64,000 bases of DNA from Mucor racemosus (lineage: Eukaryota; Mucoromycota; Mucoromycetes; Mucorales; Mucoraceae): positions 2,480,001 to 2,544,000 of the forward strand of contig JAPEHQ010000001.1 in the NCBI GenBank assembly GCA_027405735.1. Reading direction: 5' to 3'. This document shows, piece after piece, positions 1 through 12,536 of the stretch. Every line of letters begins with the position of its first letter. Positions within the stretch are counted from its first letter, which is position 1. The notes under the pieces are model-generated. The model was not told where the DNA came from and ran no database searches. It saw nothing but the letters and a program-made list of their open reading frames with translations. Position numbers and translations under genes: made by a program.

Positions 1-1900
1 ATTTAGTTTTCTTCATAATATTGATTTTTCGTGCAGATGTCCTCAAAAATGTGTACAAAAGAATACCCTCGGTTTTGCTCGAAAAAAATAATGTGTATAC
101 TCTCATTCCAAATTCTGTGTTACGTTCACAGGTTATTATTATAGTAACTTTTAAGATAGTAAATAATGAACCTTTTGAGTTGCATTATAATTTTTATTGT
201 AAAAATGAGCCAACTAATCTGGGATAGCATTCATTGTATAATTATCACTTTCTACTATCTACGCACATTACTGTTTTACCAAAACTAGCGCTCGCAAAAT
301 GACTGAGCCCAAGCGAGCGCAAGCAATTTCAGCAAGCATTTGCAGAGTCTAAAATATTTGAAAGTTAATCATATATCTAAAAATAAAATAAAAGAGTTAA
401 TACCAGAATATAAGTCTATTTGCCAAACATTGACCAAAATTGATTGTAAAAATTAAGTATCTCAATTGAGGTGCTAATTCTTTGTATCGACAAGACAGAT
501 CCAATTAAAGGCTATTCTGCATTTTTTTTTGCTGCAAAAAAGGTTGATTTTTTGTCGAAATAACCAAAATAATAATATGTATAACCGTTTAAAACCTGGC
601 GTTGTCGTGGATCTAGGACTGCTTGTTAAAATTACTAGAAGTACAAGCTCTGCTCAACAACAACCCTGTTAAACCCTATGATAACTGAGTTCCAAAATCG
701 ATTTGAAAAAATGGTTGAAAAATGATTCAAAAAACAATGTCGTTTAATAGCTCATGAGCTGCAAAGTAAGTGGACCTAGCGTACTAAATAGTTTTTCTGC
801 AGTTTTTAATTTTGCATTTACCCAAATAGAATTTAAACAGATGTTTTACATTATATTTTGCGTAAAATGTAGTCGAAATTTTGGAGGTTTTTTAAAGTTA
901 CACATAAATTTTTATAAGAATGTTTTAAATATAAGTAATTGAAGTAATGCATAGCAAAATTACCTATCGATCGAGCCATTGCTGAAACTTTTAGATAAAT
1001 TTTTCGTAGAGAAAACGAGCTTTTTGTCATTTTTTTTTAAAAATTTAGAATTTGGGATGGGTATATACCTGTCTTTTTTGGAAGCAAAACCGAGTGTCGT
1101 GTATTTTCAGGTTTGATAAATAATACTTAAAAAAGAATATGATTAAAAGAGAATGAGTAATGAATCAGTTCTTTCAAATGTATAATAAAAACAAGATGTC
1201 ATTTATTTAGATATAAAAGTATGGCCTTTTATATTGATTTGACATTGAGATCCTGAGATGTAATTTAAGGCACTATTGAACCATTAGATCTGTTTGATAG
1301 TAATCTATGGATGGAAATGGATCAATCATAATTTAATCGTGCTTTCAGAGCTTATGACTTGCTTTGTTTCAATGCTGCACTAAATGTGCTTCGATGTTGA
1401 TTTGATAGCTACTTGATTGATTAATATTCTGAAATCTACTACAAAACGGCCAAAAAAATGAAGCGAAAAAAAGTGTTCAAATTTTTTCATACTTAAATAT
1501 ATTGTAGGGCATTTTCAAACAAGTAAGTTTTATTAATAGAAGGTGTTAATATAGCTTAATTTTTTTGCAGAGATATTCAGGCTCAAAATTTTCAATTTTT
1601 ACTAGTGAAATACGTGTAAAAATCTGAAACATTAGCACTAAAAAATTTATACCAATTGTAAAAAATAGGATATCTTTGAATAGTTGTTTTTGAATTAAAC
1701 ATGATCTCCTCAGGTACCTTGGCATATAATTTTTTCTTGGTGCTATTTAGTTAAAAAAAAAAGTAGAGTAGGGGTGAAAAACTGGACTCAGTTTGCAAGG
1801 AAAAGGCAAGGTATTTTAGGTGTTTGAGTCTTTCGTGGGCATTATGCGACTAATTCAAGGCATATTTTGCTACAATTGCAAAAGAAAGCATAGGTAAAGC
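1..1900. repeat. Dispersed repeat family U, copy 1 (interrupted by R2)
   Basis: Positions 1-260 match the A half of the units in the 48-58 kb palindrome, in the same orientation as 50,340-50,560, and the match runs slightly past the palindrome edge into the sequence left of 48,044. Positions 380-600 match about 16,450-16,680. Positions 600-1093 and 1431-1900 match the B half (for example 50,577-51,480). The B half is split here by repeat R2. No convincing gene is present; short open frames are repeat sequence. Boundaries are approximate because they were judged by eye. Confidence 0.75.
1094..1430 (+). repeat. Repeat R2, copy 1 (truncated)
   Basis: About 335 bp closely matches 30,040-30,360 on the same strand and 36,550-36,880 on the opposite strand. 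It sits inside the B half of U copy 1, whose sequence resumes on both sides. It lacks the last ~170 bp seen in the two longer copies. No coding potential is visible. Confidence 0.75.
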
Positions 1901-2236
1901 ACCGAAAAATAACACTCTACTATCGGTTTTCATGTACCATATTTATGGGCTAAAATACTATAAAAAAAAAGCCTTGAAATTGATTTTAATATCGACGACA
2001 ACGGATAAATGTGCTAGTGTTTACCAGATTTATAATATTTGTATGCTAGTGAGGGTCAGGGAAAATAGGAAACGACTGTATAGTATTTCCTTAAACTGAT
2101 AGGTGCATTGTTTCTATAGTAAAAACGGGGGGGGGGATTTATCAACATGCTAAGAGTACGAAAAAATATATATTATGATTTATTTTATATGAATGAAAAC
2201 TATTATTAATTAAATGATTAAAACTAAAATGAACTA
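1901..2236. other. Gap without recognisable gene
   Basis: AT-rich DNA between U copy 1 and the septin 3' end. It contains a short G run near 2118-2125. No exon, RNA gene or repeat match was recognised. Confidence 0.5.
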
Positions 2237-3767
2237 TTATTTTCTGATAGACTTATCACGCTGATGATAATAATAAGATTCTAATTCGTTTTGCAACTCT
2301 TTTATTCTTTCGCCTTGAGATTCCAACTCTTTATGAAGGCGATCTCTTTCATTCAGCAACTATAAAATAAATAAGCTAGCTTAGTAAAACGCAAACACAT
2401 TTACTGTAATTGTTTGTTTGATTTACCTGCTTCTCCCATAATCTGAAACGCTGTTCTTCAGATTTAACCTGATCAGTAAATCTTTTACGTAAAGACTCTT
2501 CATCTTCTTTGAATTTTGCATTCTCATTTGGTTGAGAACGAGCTTCACCAAACTTACGGGTCTCCATTTGAGTTTGACGATAGTTTTCATAATGATTATC
2601 TTCAGTTGTAGTAATAAGATCTAACATGTGAGTTCTAATCAATAAACTTCTTAATTTTTTGAAATCACAATGAGCATCATTTTCAACTTCGGCAACACCC
2701 CAAGAATATTCTCTTCCTTTTACTTTTCTTCCATCCATTGTAATTACATCTTGAGTGGAACCAATGACAGCAAAAGGCAAAGCTGCCATGATGGTACGAT
2801 TTCTTTTGGTAATTGATTCATCATCACTGTCGATAGGACAAGTATAAACTTGAATATTTTGTGCTGCAATAACTTCTCTGATCTACAAGCAATTCATAAA
2901 TAAACTGATTTGTATTCTACTGCCACTTGGTAACTTACATTTTGTTTGAATTTATCCAAATTAATGGGTGTCAATGTATCGGCTTTAGCAATAACAGGGA
3001 TCAAATTGACACGAGAGCCTAAACGCTTCATTACTTCGATATCCAATGGAGTTAAACTACATGAAAAAGGGGAGGGGGATAGAAAGAGGAGGGGATTAGC
3101 ATAAATCAATACATGAAAATGGTTAAAATATACTCTACGTATGGCCAGTTGGTTTGATAAAATATAAGCAAGCATGAACACGCATATCAATAGCACCCTT
3201 TCGACAAGGTTGTTGCTCCTGACGCATGTATTTTTCATGTTGGTCATCAATGAAATCCACGATAGGAATCCAACTATGTCTATTATTCACATAGTCGCCA
3301 AAACCAGGCGTATCAATAATGGTCAATTTGACTTTAAACATCTTTTCTTCCAACTCTATATAAACATGTTTAGAACATGTTGATTGCTATTTTGTGTGAT
3401 TCTTATTTACCTGCTTTTGTAATTTGAATTTGAACAGTTTTAGAAGGTGTCTTTAAATGTCTTTTTGTTAAATTCTTGGGTTCCTTAATAGTTGAGGTAA
3501 ATAATGTATTCACAAATGTTGTTTTTCCAACGCCAGATTCACCTAATACAAAGATCAATAAATTTGATCCAATTATTGATCCATCGTTTATAGCTTACCG
3601 CAAACCATAATGGTGAAATTGGCGCCATTTTTGGCAACAATCTTATGTCTCTGATTTGGTAAATTTGCAATGCCTGTACCAGGTAAATTGGAAGAAGTGG
3701 TTGCTGGAGGTGGAGGGCTAATTGAAGCCTCTTCCATGGTATTATTATTATTGGTAATATCCGTCAT
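2237..3767 (-). CDS. Septin GTPase
   Basis: Cytoskeletal GTP-binding protein that assembles into filaments and rings at the cell cortex and septa. Six exons (3767-3599, 3542-3411, 3355-3139, 3056-2939, 2882-2427, 2359-2237) join to 1215 nt, 404 aa. Visible motifs: P-loop GESGVGKT at residues 57-64, switch II DTPGFGD at about 115-121, G4 AKAD at 196-199, and the septin-unique element near WGVAEVEN. The tail from about residue 320 is Glu/Lys/Gln-rich and predicted coiled coil, as in the Cdc3/Cdc11/Cdc12 type. The length is typical. The N-terminus (about 55 aa, Pro/Asn-rich) is the only ATG-led option joining the P-loop exon. It lies downstream of, and in the same orientation as, the PKA regulatory gene. 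I cannot assign the septin subgroup with confidence. Confidence 0.93.
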
Positions 3768-3937
3768 TTTTCTTTTGAATCAAAAAAATATAAAATAAAA
3801 GAAAGAAAATAACAGAGTAAAAAGGAGGCTATTTCAAGCAAAATAAAAGCATTCTGTTTAAGGAGATCAACTGCATTATTAGTCAAAAAATAAATCAAGT
3901 TTATTATTTTATTTTTGCATTGTAGAATCGGAAAGTA

Positions 3938-3939
<2 letters not shown>

Positions 3940-3969
<30 letters not shown>
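3940..3969. repeat. Poly-T tract (30 nt)
   Basis: Uninterrupted T run between the septin start and the PKA regulatory subunit stop. Similar long A/T homopolymers recur at 8502-8536, 38,680-38,706, 58,765-58,785 and 60,370-60,392. Confidence 0.9.
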
Positions 3970-3971
<2 letters not shown>

Positions 3972-4011
3972 TTCAAGAAAATATCATTTTCAAATCTAGT
4001 GTTTTATTCTG

Positions 4012-5394
4012 TTATGATCGTTGATTGATTACAGCATGATAATTTTCTGAATTACGCTTTAAAATATCCAAAACAGGACCAAGAAGACGAGTAAATGCTT
4101 TTTTACCAAGTGTAGCACATTTAAGTCTACCATGAGCAACTACAGTTGCAGCTCTAGGAGCATCATTTAATAATGCCAATTCTATTGAAATTATGAGATT
4201 ACCGCAAAAACAAATTAATGTTATAATTACCTCCAAAATAAGATCCTTTTTCAAGTTGATTTACTTGTTGTTGAATACCATTTTCTTCCCTTAATACAAT
4301 AGCTTCACCAGATTCAATGATATAGAATTGATCTCCGACATCACCCTGCTTAACAACCTCCTGTCCATCTTCAAAATAAACTGATTCGAGAGCATCCGCA
4401 ATTTTATGCTGCTCATATGATTCTAGGGATTTTAACAACACGACTTCTGATAAGAAGTATTCATACATGCGTCTTTTGCGTGAGGTATTCTCCATTAAAA
4501 TGGTACGGAAAGTAATTCTATCCAAGGCCCAGAGTACAGAATCTGATGTTGTAATAATAGTAGCAGCACGAGGAGCGTTGTACATTAAGGCTAATTCACC
4601 GAAACTTCCACCTGCTTCATAGTTGGTAACTTTGGTGTCTCCAATAAAACAATCCAAGGTACCCGACTCAACTACATAGAAAAAATCACCAACATCTCCT
4701 TGTTCAATTACTGTAGTTCCCTTGATGACGCGCTTCTCAGACATGGCGTTCACTACATCCAGGTATTGCTCTTCATCTAAATTGCGAAACAAAAAGTTGT
4801 TGCTGATAGATACTTTGATACGTTCTGCTTGTGCCTGAGATTTAGGTATAATCACCTTGACAAAGTCTTGGTTGACACTGGGTGCCATACTTTCTGCGCT
4901 AACAGATGTACGACGACCACGGTTATAATTAGTAGGAGGTAAAGAAGGTAAAGGTTCAGTTGAAAATTTATCATGATCTTCATCGTCTTCATCTTCTAAC
5001 TGATCATCATCATCATCGTCTGGATGGCCCATATGAGTATTTTCCCATTGAATACCTTGTTGTTGAAATGGTGAAAAATCTTCTTGTGTTTGTTCACATA
5101 AAGGATGTAAATCATTGCTGGTATCGTTTGCTAAAATGGGAATACCCCCAAGTTAATGATTTTATCTATATAACACATTATATATACTTTACTATCAAAC
5201 ATGTTGCTACGGGAATGGTTGTTGTTTCTATGCTCTAAACGCTGTTCTTCAAGTTTTCGAATAAAAAAATTCGAGCAAAATTGAAGCACATCTAATGGTT
5301 GCTCCGAGCAATATTCGTTATGTAACTCTGTTAATAATTGCGTATATTCATCTTGTTGAGGTGCAAACTCAAATGGGTGTTCATCAGTTATCAT
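4012..5394 (-). CDS. cAMP-dependent protein kinase regulatory subunit
   Basis: Inhibitory, cAMP-binding subunit of protein kinase A (family of yeast Bcy1). Three exons (5394-5193, 5130-4231, 4181-4012) join to 1272 nt, 423 aa. Residues 1-45 are an RIIa dimerisation/docking domain (pattern [10 protein letters not shown] followed by [14 protein letters not shown]). An acidic Asp/Glu stretch near 105-120 precedes the inhibitor site RGRRTSVS at 138-145, whose Ser makes it RII-like, i.e. phosphorylatable. Two cyclic-nucleotide-binding domains follow; their phosphate-binding cassettes [14 protein letters not shown] and [14 protein letters not shown] each carry the Glu and Arg that contact cAMP. The downstream ATG at 5394 was preferred over an in-frame one at 5451 because it begins directly at the RIIa domain. 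Length matches the family. Confidence 0.95.
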
Positions 5395-6150
5395 TTTTAA
5401 TTCAACAAGAAATGGAGAAAATAGGAGAAAAAGACAATCAAATGCGTTCAAATCCTGAGCGAGATCAACTTCTCTTTTAACAGTAAGATGTTACTCAACA
5501 AAATACAAGGTGACATCATGAAAAATAGCATTTCAGGGTTACAATACATATGGGGTACAAGACTGATAGTTATGGTAAAAAGCAAATTTATTTATTAAAT
5601 TTTAAGGATTAAAATGATATATTAAAAAAGACGAGATTTTCAGATATTTCAACTATAAAAAAAATAAAGCAGAAAAAAATTAATAATTGCTCAAATGAAT
5701 ATCAGAATAGTAAAATTCTATCATTTTTATATATCTTTTTTTACTTTTCAGTAATGGAAATAGTTTCTTTCACCGAATATCTCAAACTGAGCTGGGTTTA
5801 GTAGCAATATGTTTGTGTTCATCATGTAAAGTAACAAAAAGACAATATAGAAAATGATAAAAAGTTAAAATGATTTACTTACATTAATCCAGAAAAAGTA
5901 TTACAATTGATAGGTAAAGAAGTTATTGATTTAGGCCAAATTAACGATGTATTTATATTTATTTTTAAATCAAAAATTTTTTCACTGCTTTTTCTTGTAG
6001 TCTCAGGACTGTTTTTACTCTTGTTGTTGTTGTTGTTTTGTTGTATGTTTTGTTTTATTAAAGATTGCACATCAAAAATTATAAAAATATTTACTAAAGC
6101 CTTGCTGGAATATGGCCAAGAATGAAGTTAATTTTATAATATTACAAGAG
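5395..6150. other. Intergenic region, no gene recognised
   Basis: AT-rich divergent interval between the PKA regulatory gene and the small secreted protein gene. Open frames at 5879-6125 on both strands are low-complexity (Asn/Lys or Leu/Phe runs) and show no family signature. The shared promoters presumably lie here. Confidence 0.6.
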
Positions 6151-6159
6151 TATATAAAA
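6151..6159 (+). promoter_or_regulatory. TATA box of the secreted-protein gene
   Basis: TATATAAAA lies 65 nt upstream of the ATG at 6216, a normal distance for a core promoter followed by a short leader. It is the only strong TATA-like element in that leader. Confidence 0.55.
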
Positions 6160-6215
6160 CAAAGCTTAAATATCTATAATCTTCAATCCTTCGTTTCAAA
6201 ATTAAAAATTTATCA

Positions 6216-6731
6216 ATGGTTAATGTCAAAGCCTTAATTTTTGTTCCTGCCACCCTTATGACCACCGCCGTTATGGCTCAAAGTAGCGCTAGTGGATCTC
6301 AAGTCGCTGAGCTTGAAGCAAGTGCCTCCGTTGCCCTGGCCGACATGGCTTCTGTTGCAAATATTCCCATGGATGTTATTCTTCAAAAATTGGAGAAAGC
6401 TGAAGATTATAAAGAAACCGCTTTCGATGGCATTGGAGATTTCGTTACCAGCGTATTATATCCACTTGGCTTTGGTGAATTATGTGGTCTTTTAACCGAT
6501 GCTAGTAATAATTTGGCCTATATTTTGGATCTTAATACAAAAAATGGTGTACATTGTTCTGAAGAGACCAGAAATATCATCAGCAATGCAACGAGTTGTA
6601 AATCCCCTGATGAATTAAGTGGCCTTGTTAATGCAATTTTATGGCCCCTTGCCATTAGAGGATTTAAAGATACTGCTCTTAAGATTGATGCACAAACGTC
6701 TTGTTTAAAAAAATTATTGACTGGTCAATAA
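6216..6731 (+). CDS. Small secreted cysteine-containing protein, function unknown
   Basis: Intronless, 171 aa. Residues 1-21 form a hydrophobic signal peptide ending in Ala-Val-Met-Ala, so the product should enter the secretory pathway. The mature part (about 150 aa) is rich in Ala, Leu and Ser, mostly helical by composition, and has four cysteines (in ELCGLL, VHCSEE, TSCKSP, SCLKKL contexts) that could form two disulfides. No transmembrane segment or GPI signal is seen at the C-terminus, which ends soon after the last Cys. I do not recognise the family. Size, secretion signal and even cysteine number resemble fungal surface or effector-like proteins, but that is only a resemblance. The coding sequence uses common codons and sits behind a clear TATA box. 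Confidence 0.8.
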   Translation: MVNVKALIFVPATLMTTAVMAQSSASGSQVAELEASASVALADMASVANIPMDVILQKLEKAEDYKETAFDGIGDFVTSVLYPLGFGELCGLLTDASNNLAYILDLNTKNGVHCSEETRNIISNATSCKSPDELSGLVNAILWPLAIRGFKDTALKIDAQTSCLKKLLTGQ

Positions 6732-6909
6732 GTACTAAATCGATGTTGTACAATGCCAATGCAATTCTATTACGCATACCATAATATTTAATAATAAAAT
6801 TCCAGGAATTATAAACAAAACATATACAATTAAATGCATTTTTGAGGACATTTTTTTTTTTTTTTTGTCATTTATTTTTCAACATTTATTGTTAAATGTA
6901 TTACAAAAT

Positions 6910-7561
6910 TTAAGCCTTGTTACCAGCCTTCTGGAATCTGAATCTAGGAGGAGGGAGACGGTTGCGACGGTCAACAGCGGAACGGACACGAACAACTCTA
7001 GCGTGGATAGCGCAAGAGATACAGTAGTGGAGCTTGACGTACAACTTGGGGATAGCATACTCCTCATAGATAGAAGCTTCTTGAAGATCACGGACAGCAG
7101 CAGCTTCTACCATGTTACGGATAGTGAAACGCTTGATGGCCTTATCCTTGGGAACACAACGGTAACAGTTGATACAACGAACAACCTTGTTGTGGCCACG
7201 ACCGTGCTTGTTACGTCCGTTATTTCTTCTTTTACAGGTCTATATTTTATATATAACACAGTCAATAATTCTGTTTCGAAATTTGAATAGTCTACTACAA
7301 GTATTTGCAATCGAAAATCGAATAAAATGACGACAAATATGGAATAGAAATGTTGAGAATTGGAAATTGTTGATAATTCCTCGATGAATGTATGTTCCAG
7401 TCGAGTCGTCCTGTTGAAATGTATGCTGAAATGTTCCATCTACTATTCACATCCATCCAAAAATTCTAGTTGAAATTTTCCAATATCCATCCATCCGTCT
7501 TTCATTACATTCATTTTGTGCAAATACTTGTTCCGTAAATCGATTTATCGCTACTTACCAT
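6910..7561 (-). CDS. RPS26: 40S ribosomal protein S26 (eS26)
   Basis: Component of the small ribosomal subunit near the mRNA exit channel. The main exon (7239-6910) encodes a near-complete eS26: basic start with [13 protein letters not shown], zinc-binding pairs CINC and CISC, the strongly conserved stretch EAAAVRD and [15 protein letters not shown] motif, and the tail RLPPPRFRF. Exon 1 appears to be the ATG alone (7561-7559), directly followed by GTAAGT. The 319-bp intron (7558-7240) is much longer than others in the window and ends at TATAG. The join gives 333 nt, 110 aa, starting Met-Thr-Cys-Lys-Arg-Arg. Start-codon-only first exons are known in ribosomal protein genes. No C/D snoRNA signature was found in the intron. 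Confidence 0.88.
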
Positions 7562-8498
7562 ACTATATGATCGAAGATGTTTCGAGAGAGAGAACTCTAC
7601 AAGGGATTTAAGGCTTCTTTTTGAGTAGTATTCGCCACTTCAAATCCAGACAAGACGATGGAACTACTTTTTCGAGGGCGCTTATAGTGCTGAAGAGATT
7701 TGCCGAACACAGAAACCTGATTTCATGGACATTGATATGCAATTACAAGGTGACACCAATTGATATACACCCAAGAAAATCGGCTCAAAATCCAACTCTA
7801 AATTGAAATATGATTTTTACACAATGTTCAATATTTAAATTGATGTACAAAATATATTGCTTTTATTGCACCATATGAAAATAACCTTTCGCTTCTCATT
7901 TATAAACCAAATCAAAGCAAAATCTAGCGATTTTGAAGCATTGATATATTCGTTTTTTGGCCTTTTTGAAAGGCCGGAATTACGCCAAACAATTGTTCTC
8001 GACTCATAATTACTTCCTATTGTTTTTTTTTGGGTTTTTGGGGTCATGAAAAATTCGATGAGAATCGTCGATTTTCCATGAGGGGTAGTAAGGCCAAATC
8101 AACAAAAATCGATTGATTGAGCTTTAATCGAATTTTTCAGGTCAAAAACCAAATATTTCATTATGACATGTATTAATGAAAAATAAACCCTAAAACGCAG
8201 TGCGTTCCATACAATTGTTGATTTGAATGCCTATTAATCCGAAATTGGAGTTTTCGACTAAATAAGTACCACCATTAGATGCGCCTTTAAAAATAGCAAT
8301 TATAAATATTAGTAAGCTACCCATGTTATCTATATCATTTCTTGAGTAATCATCGATTTTATGCAAATCCATTCGCTTTTCATCCCAAGGATCAATAAAT
8401 GATAGCGGCATCTGAATTTCCCTTTCGACCAAATGCTATTAATCTCTAATACTGTATAGGAATACCAACGATGATTTTGAAGCTAGTAGAAATACATC

Positions 8499-8537
<39 letters not shown>

Positions 8538-8884
8538 AAGAGTGTGTCTTGGGTTATAGCGCATGTTTTTTTTTTGTTGAATTATGAATTTTGTCAGGTT
8601 TAAAAACTCTTTAAACATGAAAGTTCTAGTTTTAGATACAGAAAATTGGATTTTTAGTATATTTTGCCTAGTGATTTAGGGTCAATTTCTCCATTTATAA
8701 GCGATTTGCTGTATGCTGTTAAAAGATATAAGCACGGTTTATAAGGTTCTTTTTTGCGTTGTGAGAAGAAAAAAAATATAGAAAGTCGATAAAAGATGCG
8801 AAGAGCATATTCACTTAATATTCTAGCATGAACGCTACCTGTAATATTATGAAAGAAAAATTCTTTACACCAATCATTCTATAA
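7562..8884. other. Intergenic region with poly-A tract, no gene recognised
   Basis: Upstream of RPS26 and downstream of the alpha-glucosidase stop. It holds a 35-nt A run (8502-8536) and a loose inverted pair (GAAAAATTCGAT near 8047, ATCGAATTTTTC near 8129). A frame of about 44 codons at 7630-7765 reads like a protein fragment (contains FEGAYSAEEICR) but has no start, no flanking support and no family match. Other open frames look random. Confidence 0.5.
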
Positions 8885-11780
8885 TCACTGAAATTTTATT
8901 GAAAAGGGCTGAATAAGTGATAATGATCCATATGTAGCTATAACAGCATAGTTATTTGTAGTTAATGCTACATTGAAAGCTTTATCAGCATTGTTGTTCA
9001 TAATAACTATTGCCTTGGAATAAGCAATTTCCTCTTGACCGCCATGTAGTATTGTAATATTTCCAAGGCTTTCTGTATCACGATAACCAAATTGACCATT
9101 GATTACAAGAGTATTGTTAGTAAAGATAAAATTTATATTGGATTTAAGTATTGGTTCGAGAGAATGTCCATCATCAATATATAGCCTTCCATAAGATTGC
9201 TGTTTTTCATCTAGTGCAATTATTAGATTGAAGGCAGTAGCATATGTCTCTTTAACAAGTAGCTTGGGAGATTTTGTAACGACAATAGAGCCTCCTCGGA
9301 TATGTACAGGAATGTGAGTGATTTGAACATCAAGTTGGATAGTATCTGTGTTTGTGCTATTCAGTAGACTATAATCATACCAATCATACCATAATCCAGG
9401 AGGAAATTGAGCACTGACACTTGTATCACCTTCCGTCAAAACGGGAGAAACAAGTATATCTGTACCGACCAAAAACTGTTGATCATTATCAGCAAAGTCA
9501 GCTGCAAACTGAGAATATTCAAATACTAAAGGTCGCCAAACACCTGTACCTAAACGATTTGATTCTTCAAAAAGTGTATAAAAGTATGGCAATAGTGCGT
9601 ATCTCACAGCAAGTGCAAGTCGTGTAGCCTCAGCAGTAGAGCTCCAAAGATATGGCTCTTGTGAAATAGTTCCCTCGCCATTGTGGTTTCGAGCAAATGG
9701 GTAAAATGCTCCAAGCGATTGCCAACGGGCACATAATTCTTCTGTTGTATTTCCAACAAATCCACAAATGTCAGCACCAGAATAGCTAATACCGTACATT
9801 TGAAAATTAAGGATATCTGCTACAGACGTTTTAAGATCATCCCAAGAAGATACTATATCACCTGTCCAATGGCCCATGTATTGGCCACTTCCTGCAAAAG
9901 TTGATCTACTTAATAAGAATGGCCTTGTGCTTGAGTTATATTTTTTAATAGCCTAACAATGAAGTTTATGATGGAATTGTTAATAACTTATATGTAATAT
10001 GCTCAATTGAGCACATACCTCCCTTGTAATATAACCTTCTGCATGACCATACAAATTATGTATATCATAATGTGATATATTTCCATAATGCCTGGCATTC
10101 ATAGCTACTGTTTTCTCAGATAAATTTCCAGCACCATTGTTGATAACATATTTTGGATACAAAAGATTTCTTGTTTCTCCTTCAGGTATAGGCATTGCAT
10201 TCAAGGCAGTTTCTTGCAATGCATGAAGGCGCAATTGTTCTGTAATATTGTTTAACCACGGAGATACGGTAGGATTTGGCTCGCCTAATGATCCACAGGA
10301 ACCTAAACAAAAGGAAGAAGGCTCATTCATATCAATCCAAATACCATCCAATTTTAGCAAATTCATCCAATCTACAATAAGTGTATGCCAATAGTCTGTT
10401 ATATTGGGATGCCACCAATCTGGGAACGCAGTATAGCCGGGCCATACTTGTCCCTGATATTCTGATCCATCAGAATTTTGTATAAATACATTTAGCTCTT
10501 GACCTCGAGTATATGGTTGATAATTTGGATCGACAGCTATTGCAGGATCGACCATGACAACGAATTTTTGGCCATTTGCGTGCAAATTGTTTGAAAATTG
10601 CAACATTCTTTCTTGAGGAAAGTTGACCGAATCAAATGTGAAATCTTTCCATGCATCCATATAATCAATATCAATCCATTGTGTCTCTAAAGGAATGGCA
10701 TGCTGCTTGTGTAAACTAACAACTTGCTCTACATGGTCAATGTTTGGATATTTATAACGGCAATTCTGATACCCCAGCATCCACAATGATGGCATCATTG
10801 GCTTTCCAACAAGGGTAGTATAGGACTGAACCACTGAATTTGGTCTACCATCGTTTGGAACGAAAAAGTAAAAGTCGAGAACACCACCAATGGCTTTATA
10901 AGTGATTCGATCGTTTGTAATAACGACATCCATCCCATGTGCATTCAATAGAAATGTACCAGATGCAGTTCCATTGTTACGTATATCTATATAAAAGGGC
11001 TGCGCACCGTACATGTTTTGATATTTGTCATGTGCATCTCTTGGCCATAAAGTAGTAACATTGCGAGTACGTTTGAATTTAGTGATTGTTTCTCCAATAC
11101 CATATATATTAGTCTCAGGTAAGTGTGATGAGATTTCGAGATATTGATCTTCGAATATCAAAGGAAGATTAGTCGTATCAAATAAGATGGCATTATCTGA
11201 TCTACGGATTATTTGAAAGCCAAAATGAGGATTATTCGTATATTTGAACTCGTAGTTTCCTGAACTCTTCTTACGACGACCACCGCTCTTATTTTGTACG
11301 GGTGGTCGTACCAAACCTAATGGAGAATCTGGTACCTGTACTTGTTTTTGTTCTTTATCGAAAATCTATAACATGTTTTTTTTTGTGAATATTATATAAC
11401 CATGCGTCAGCTACTACCTATTATACCTTGACATGAATTCTTTCACTAGTTTCATAGTCTACTTTGACTATCAAATCATGGATTGCCTTTCCGAAATAAC
11501 TGATATTCTTGTTTAAAATTAATGGAAACTCAAGTCCGTTTGCAGTTTGTTTAATCGAACCTTCAACAAAGTTATAACTTGCTGCATTATCTGTCGTTGC
11601 TATGAGTTCAACAAGAAATGATTAGTTGTTCGTGAATATATATGAGGATTCAAACATACAATAATTGGGGAAATTGTATATATTATTATACAACCCATAA
11701 TTTGCTTTGTAGTCATTGATACCTTGCTGGCAACATATTGTATGAAACAATAATACGAGTATTATGAATTTTTTTTTCAT
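8885..11780 (-). CDS. Secreted alpha-glucosidase, glycoside hydrolase family 31
   Basis: Extracellular exo-enzyme releasing glucose from non-reducing ends of maltose, oligosaccharides or starch. Four exons (11780-11660, 11599-11427, 11365-10019, 9952-8885) join to 2709 nt, 902 aa. Residues 1-18 form a signal peptide (MKKKFIILVLLFHTICC). The N-terminal beta-sandwich is followed by the (beta/alpha)8 barrel with the GH31 nucleophile motif WIDMNEPSSF (Asp at about 443) and the acid/base motif HWTGD (Asp at about 579), then C-terminal beta domains. The length fits fungal maltase-glucoamylase-type enzymes. Many N-x-S/T sites suggest glycosylation. An unusual Lys/Arg/Gly-rich insert (SGGRRKKSSG) lies near residue 125. 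Substrate preference cannot be read from the sequence. Confidence 0.95.
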
Positions 11781-12536
11781 TATATGGCACAACGAAAGGT
11801 GTTGTTGACGTATCTTTATGCATGAAACCGTCGTTCAAATCATTTTTTTGAGCCCCCGGCCCACTCGTTGTGTAGCGAAAATTCACGCTGCAAGCAAATG
11901 GCTGTTATGTGGATAAACGATAAGCAAAAAAACAAAAAAAAAAAGAAGCTCATTCTTTTAACCCGGTTTCTTTCAACTCTATGGAACAAAAATTTAAAGC
12001 TTATTATTAAAGAAGCTATTTATATATTTTATGCAAACAATTTAACCAGGAAAATGTTAAGAGTTGCATGGCCTGATTTGAGAAAAATGAAGGAGACCGA
12101 GCTTTGATTTACAGTGTTAAACCAAAAATCCTTTTAAACGTAATAATGGTAGATCACTTTTCCTATAAAATTAATTTCATTAATTTAGACAGAGAACAAT
12201 TATTAAATGATGATGCTATACTTGACATATATAGTTGTAAATCATTGTTTAAGCAACGATCAAGACGATAATATTATACATATACGGTATATGGTATTAA
12301 AACCCGAAATAAAATATGTATAGTACGTTTATATGTGTATGTTTTCGACTTGATAATTTGATATCTCATAATAATTGTTAATCATTTAATTTGTCTTGAC
12401 CTCTACGTTGTTACTATACGGCAGAAGATTTTTGAAATCGGGTAGTATATAGCTATTTTTTTTTTTTTGCAGCCTGACAAACATGAAGTTTATAAATATA
12501 CAGTATATCCTGGGTATTCAGCATTTAGTAGGGATG
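11781..12536. other. Intergenic region, no gene recognised
   Basis: Upstream of the alpha-glucosidase gene, AT-rich. The frame at 11,868-12,107 is Lys/Asn-rich and has no homology signature. Nothing else was recognised. Confidence 0.5.

Noticed and set aside
5395..5451. Longer N-terminus for the PKA regulatory subunit
   Set aside because: Would add a hydrophobic stretch before the RIIa domain, unlike the family.
5907..6125. Open frame upstream of the secreted protein
   Set aside because: Leu/Phe low-complexity with a mirror frame on the other strand; no conserved pattern.
7240..7558. C/D box snoRNA in the S26 intron
   Set aside because: No RTGATGA box found on the transcribed strand.
8502..8536. 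Poly-A tail of a LINE or retrocopy
   Set aside because: No coding remnant or target duplication beside it; homopolymers of this size are common here.
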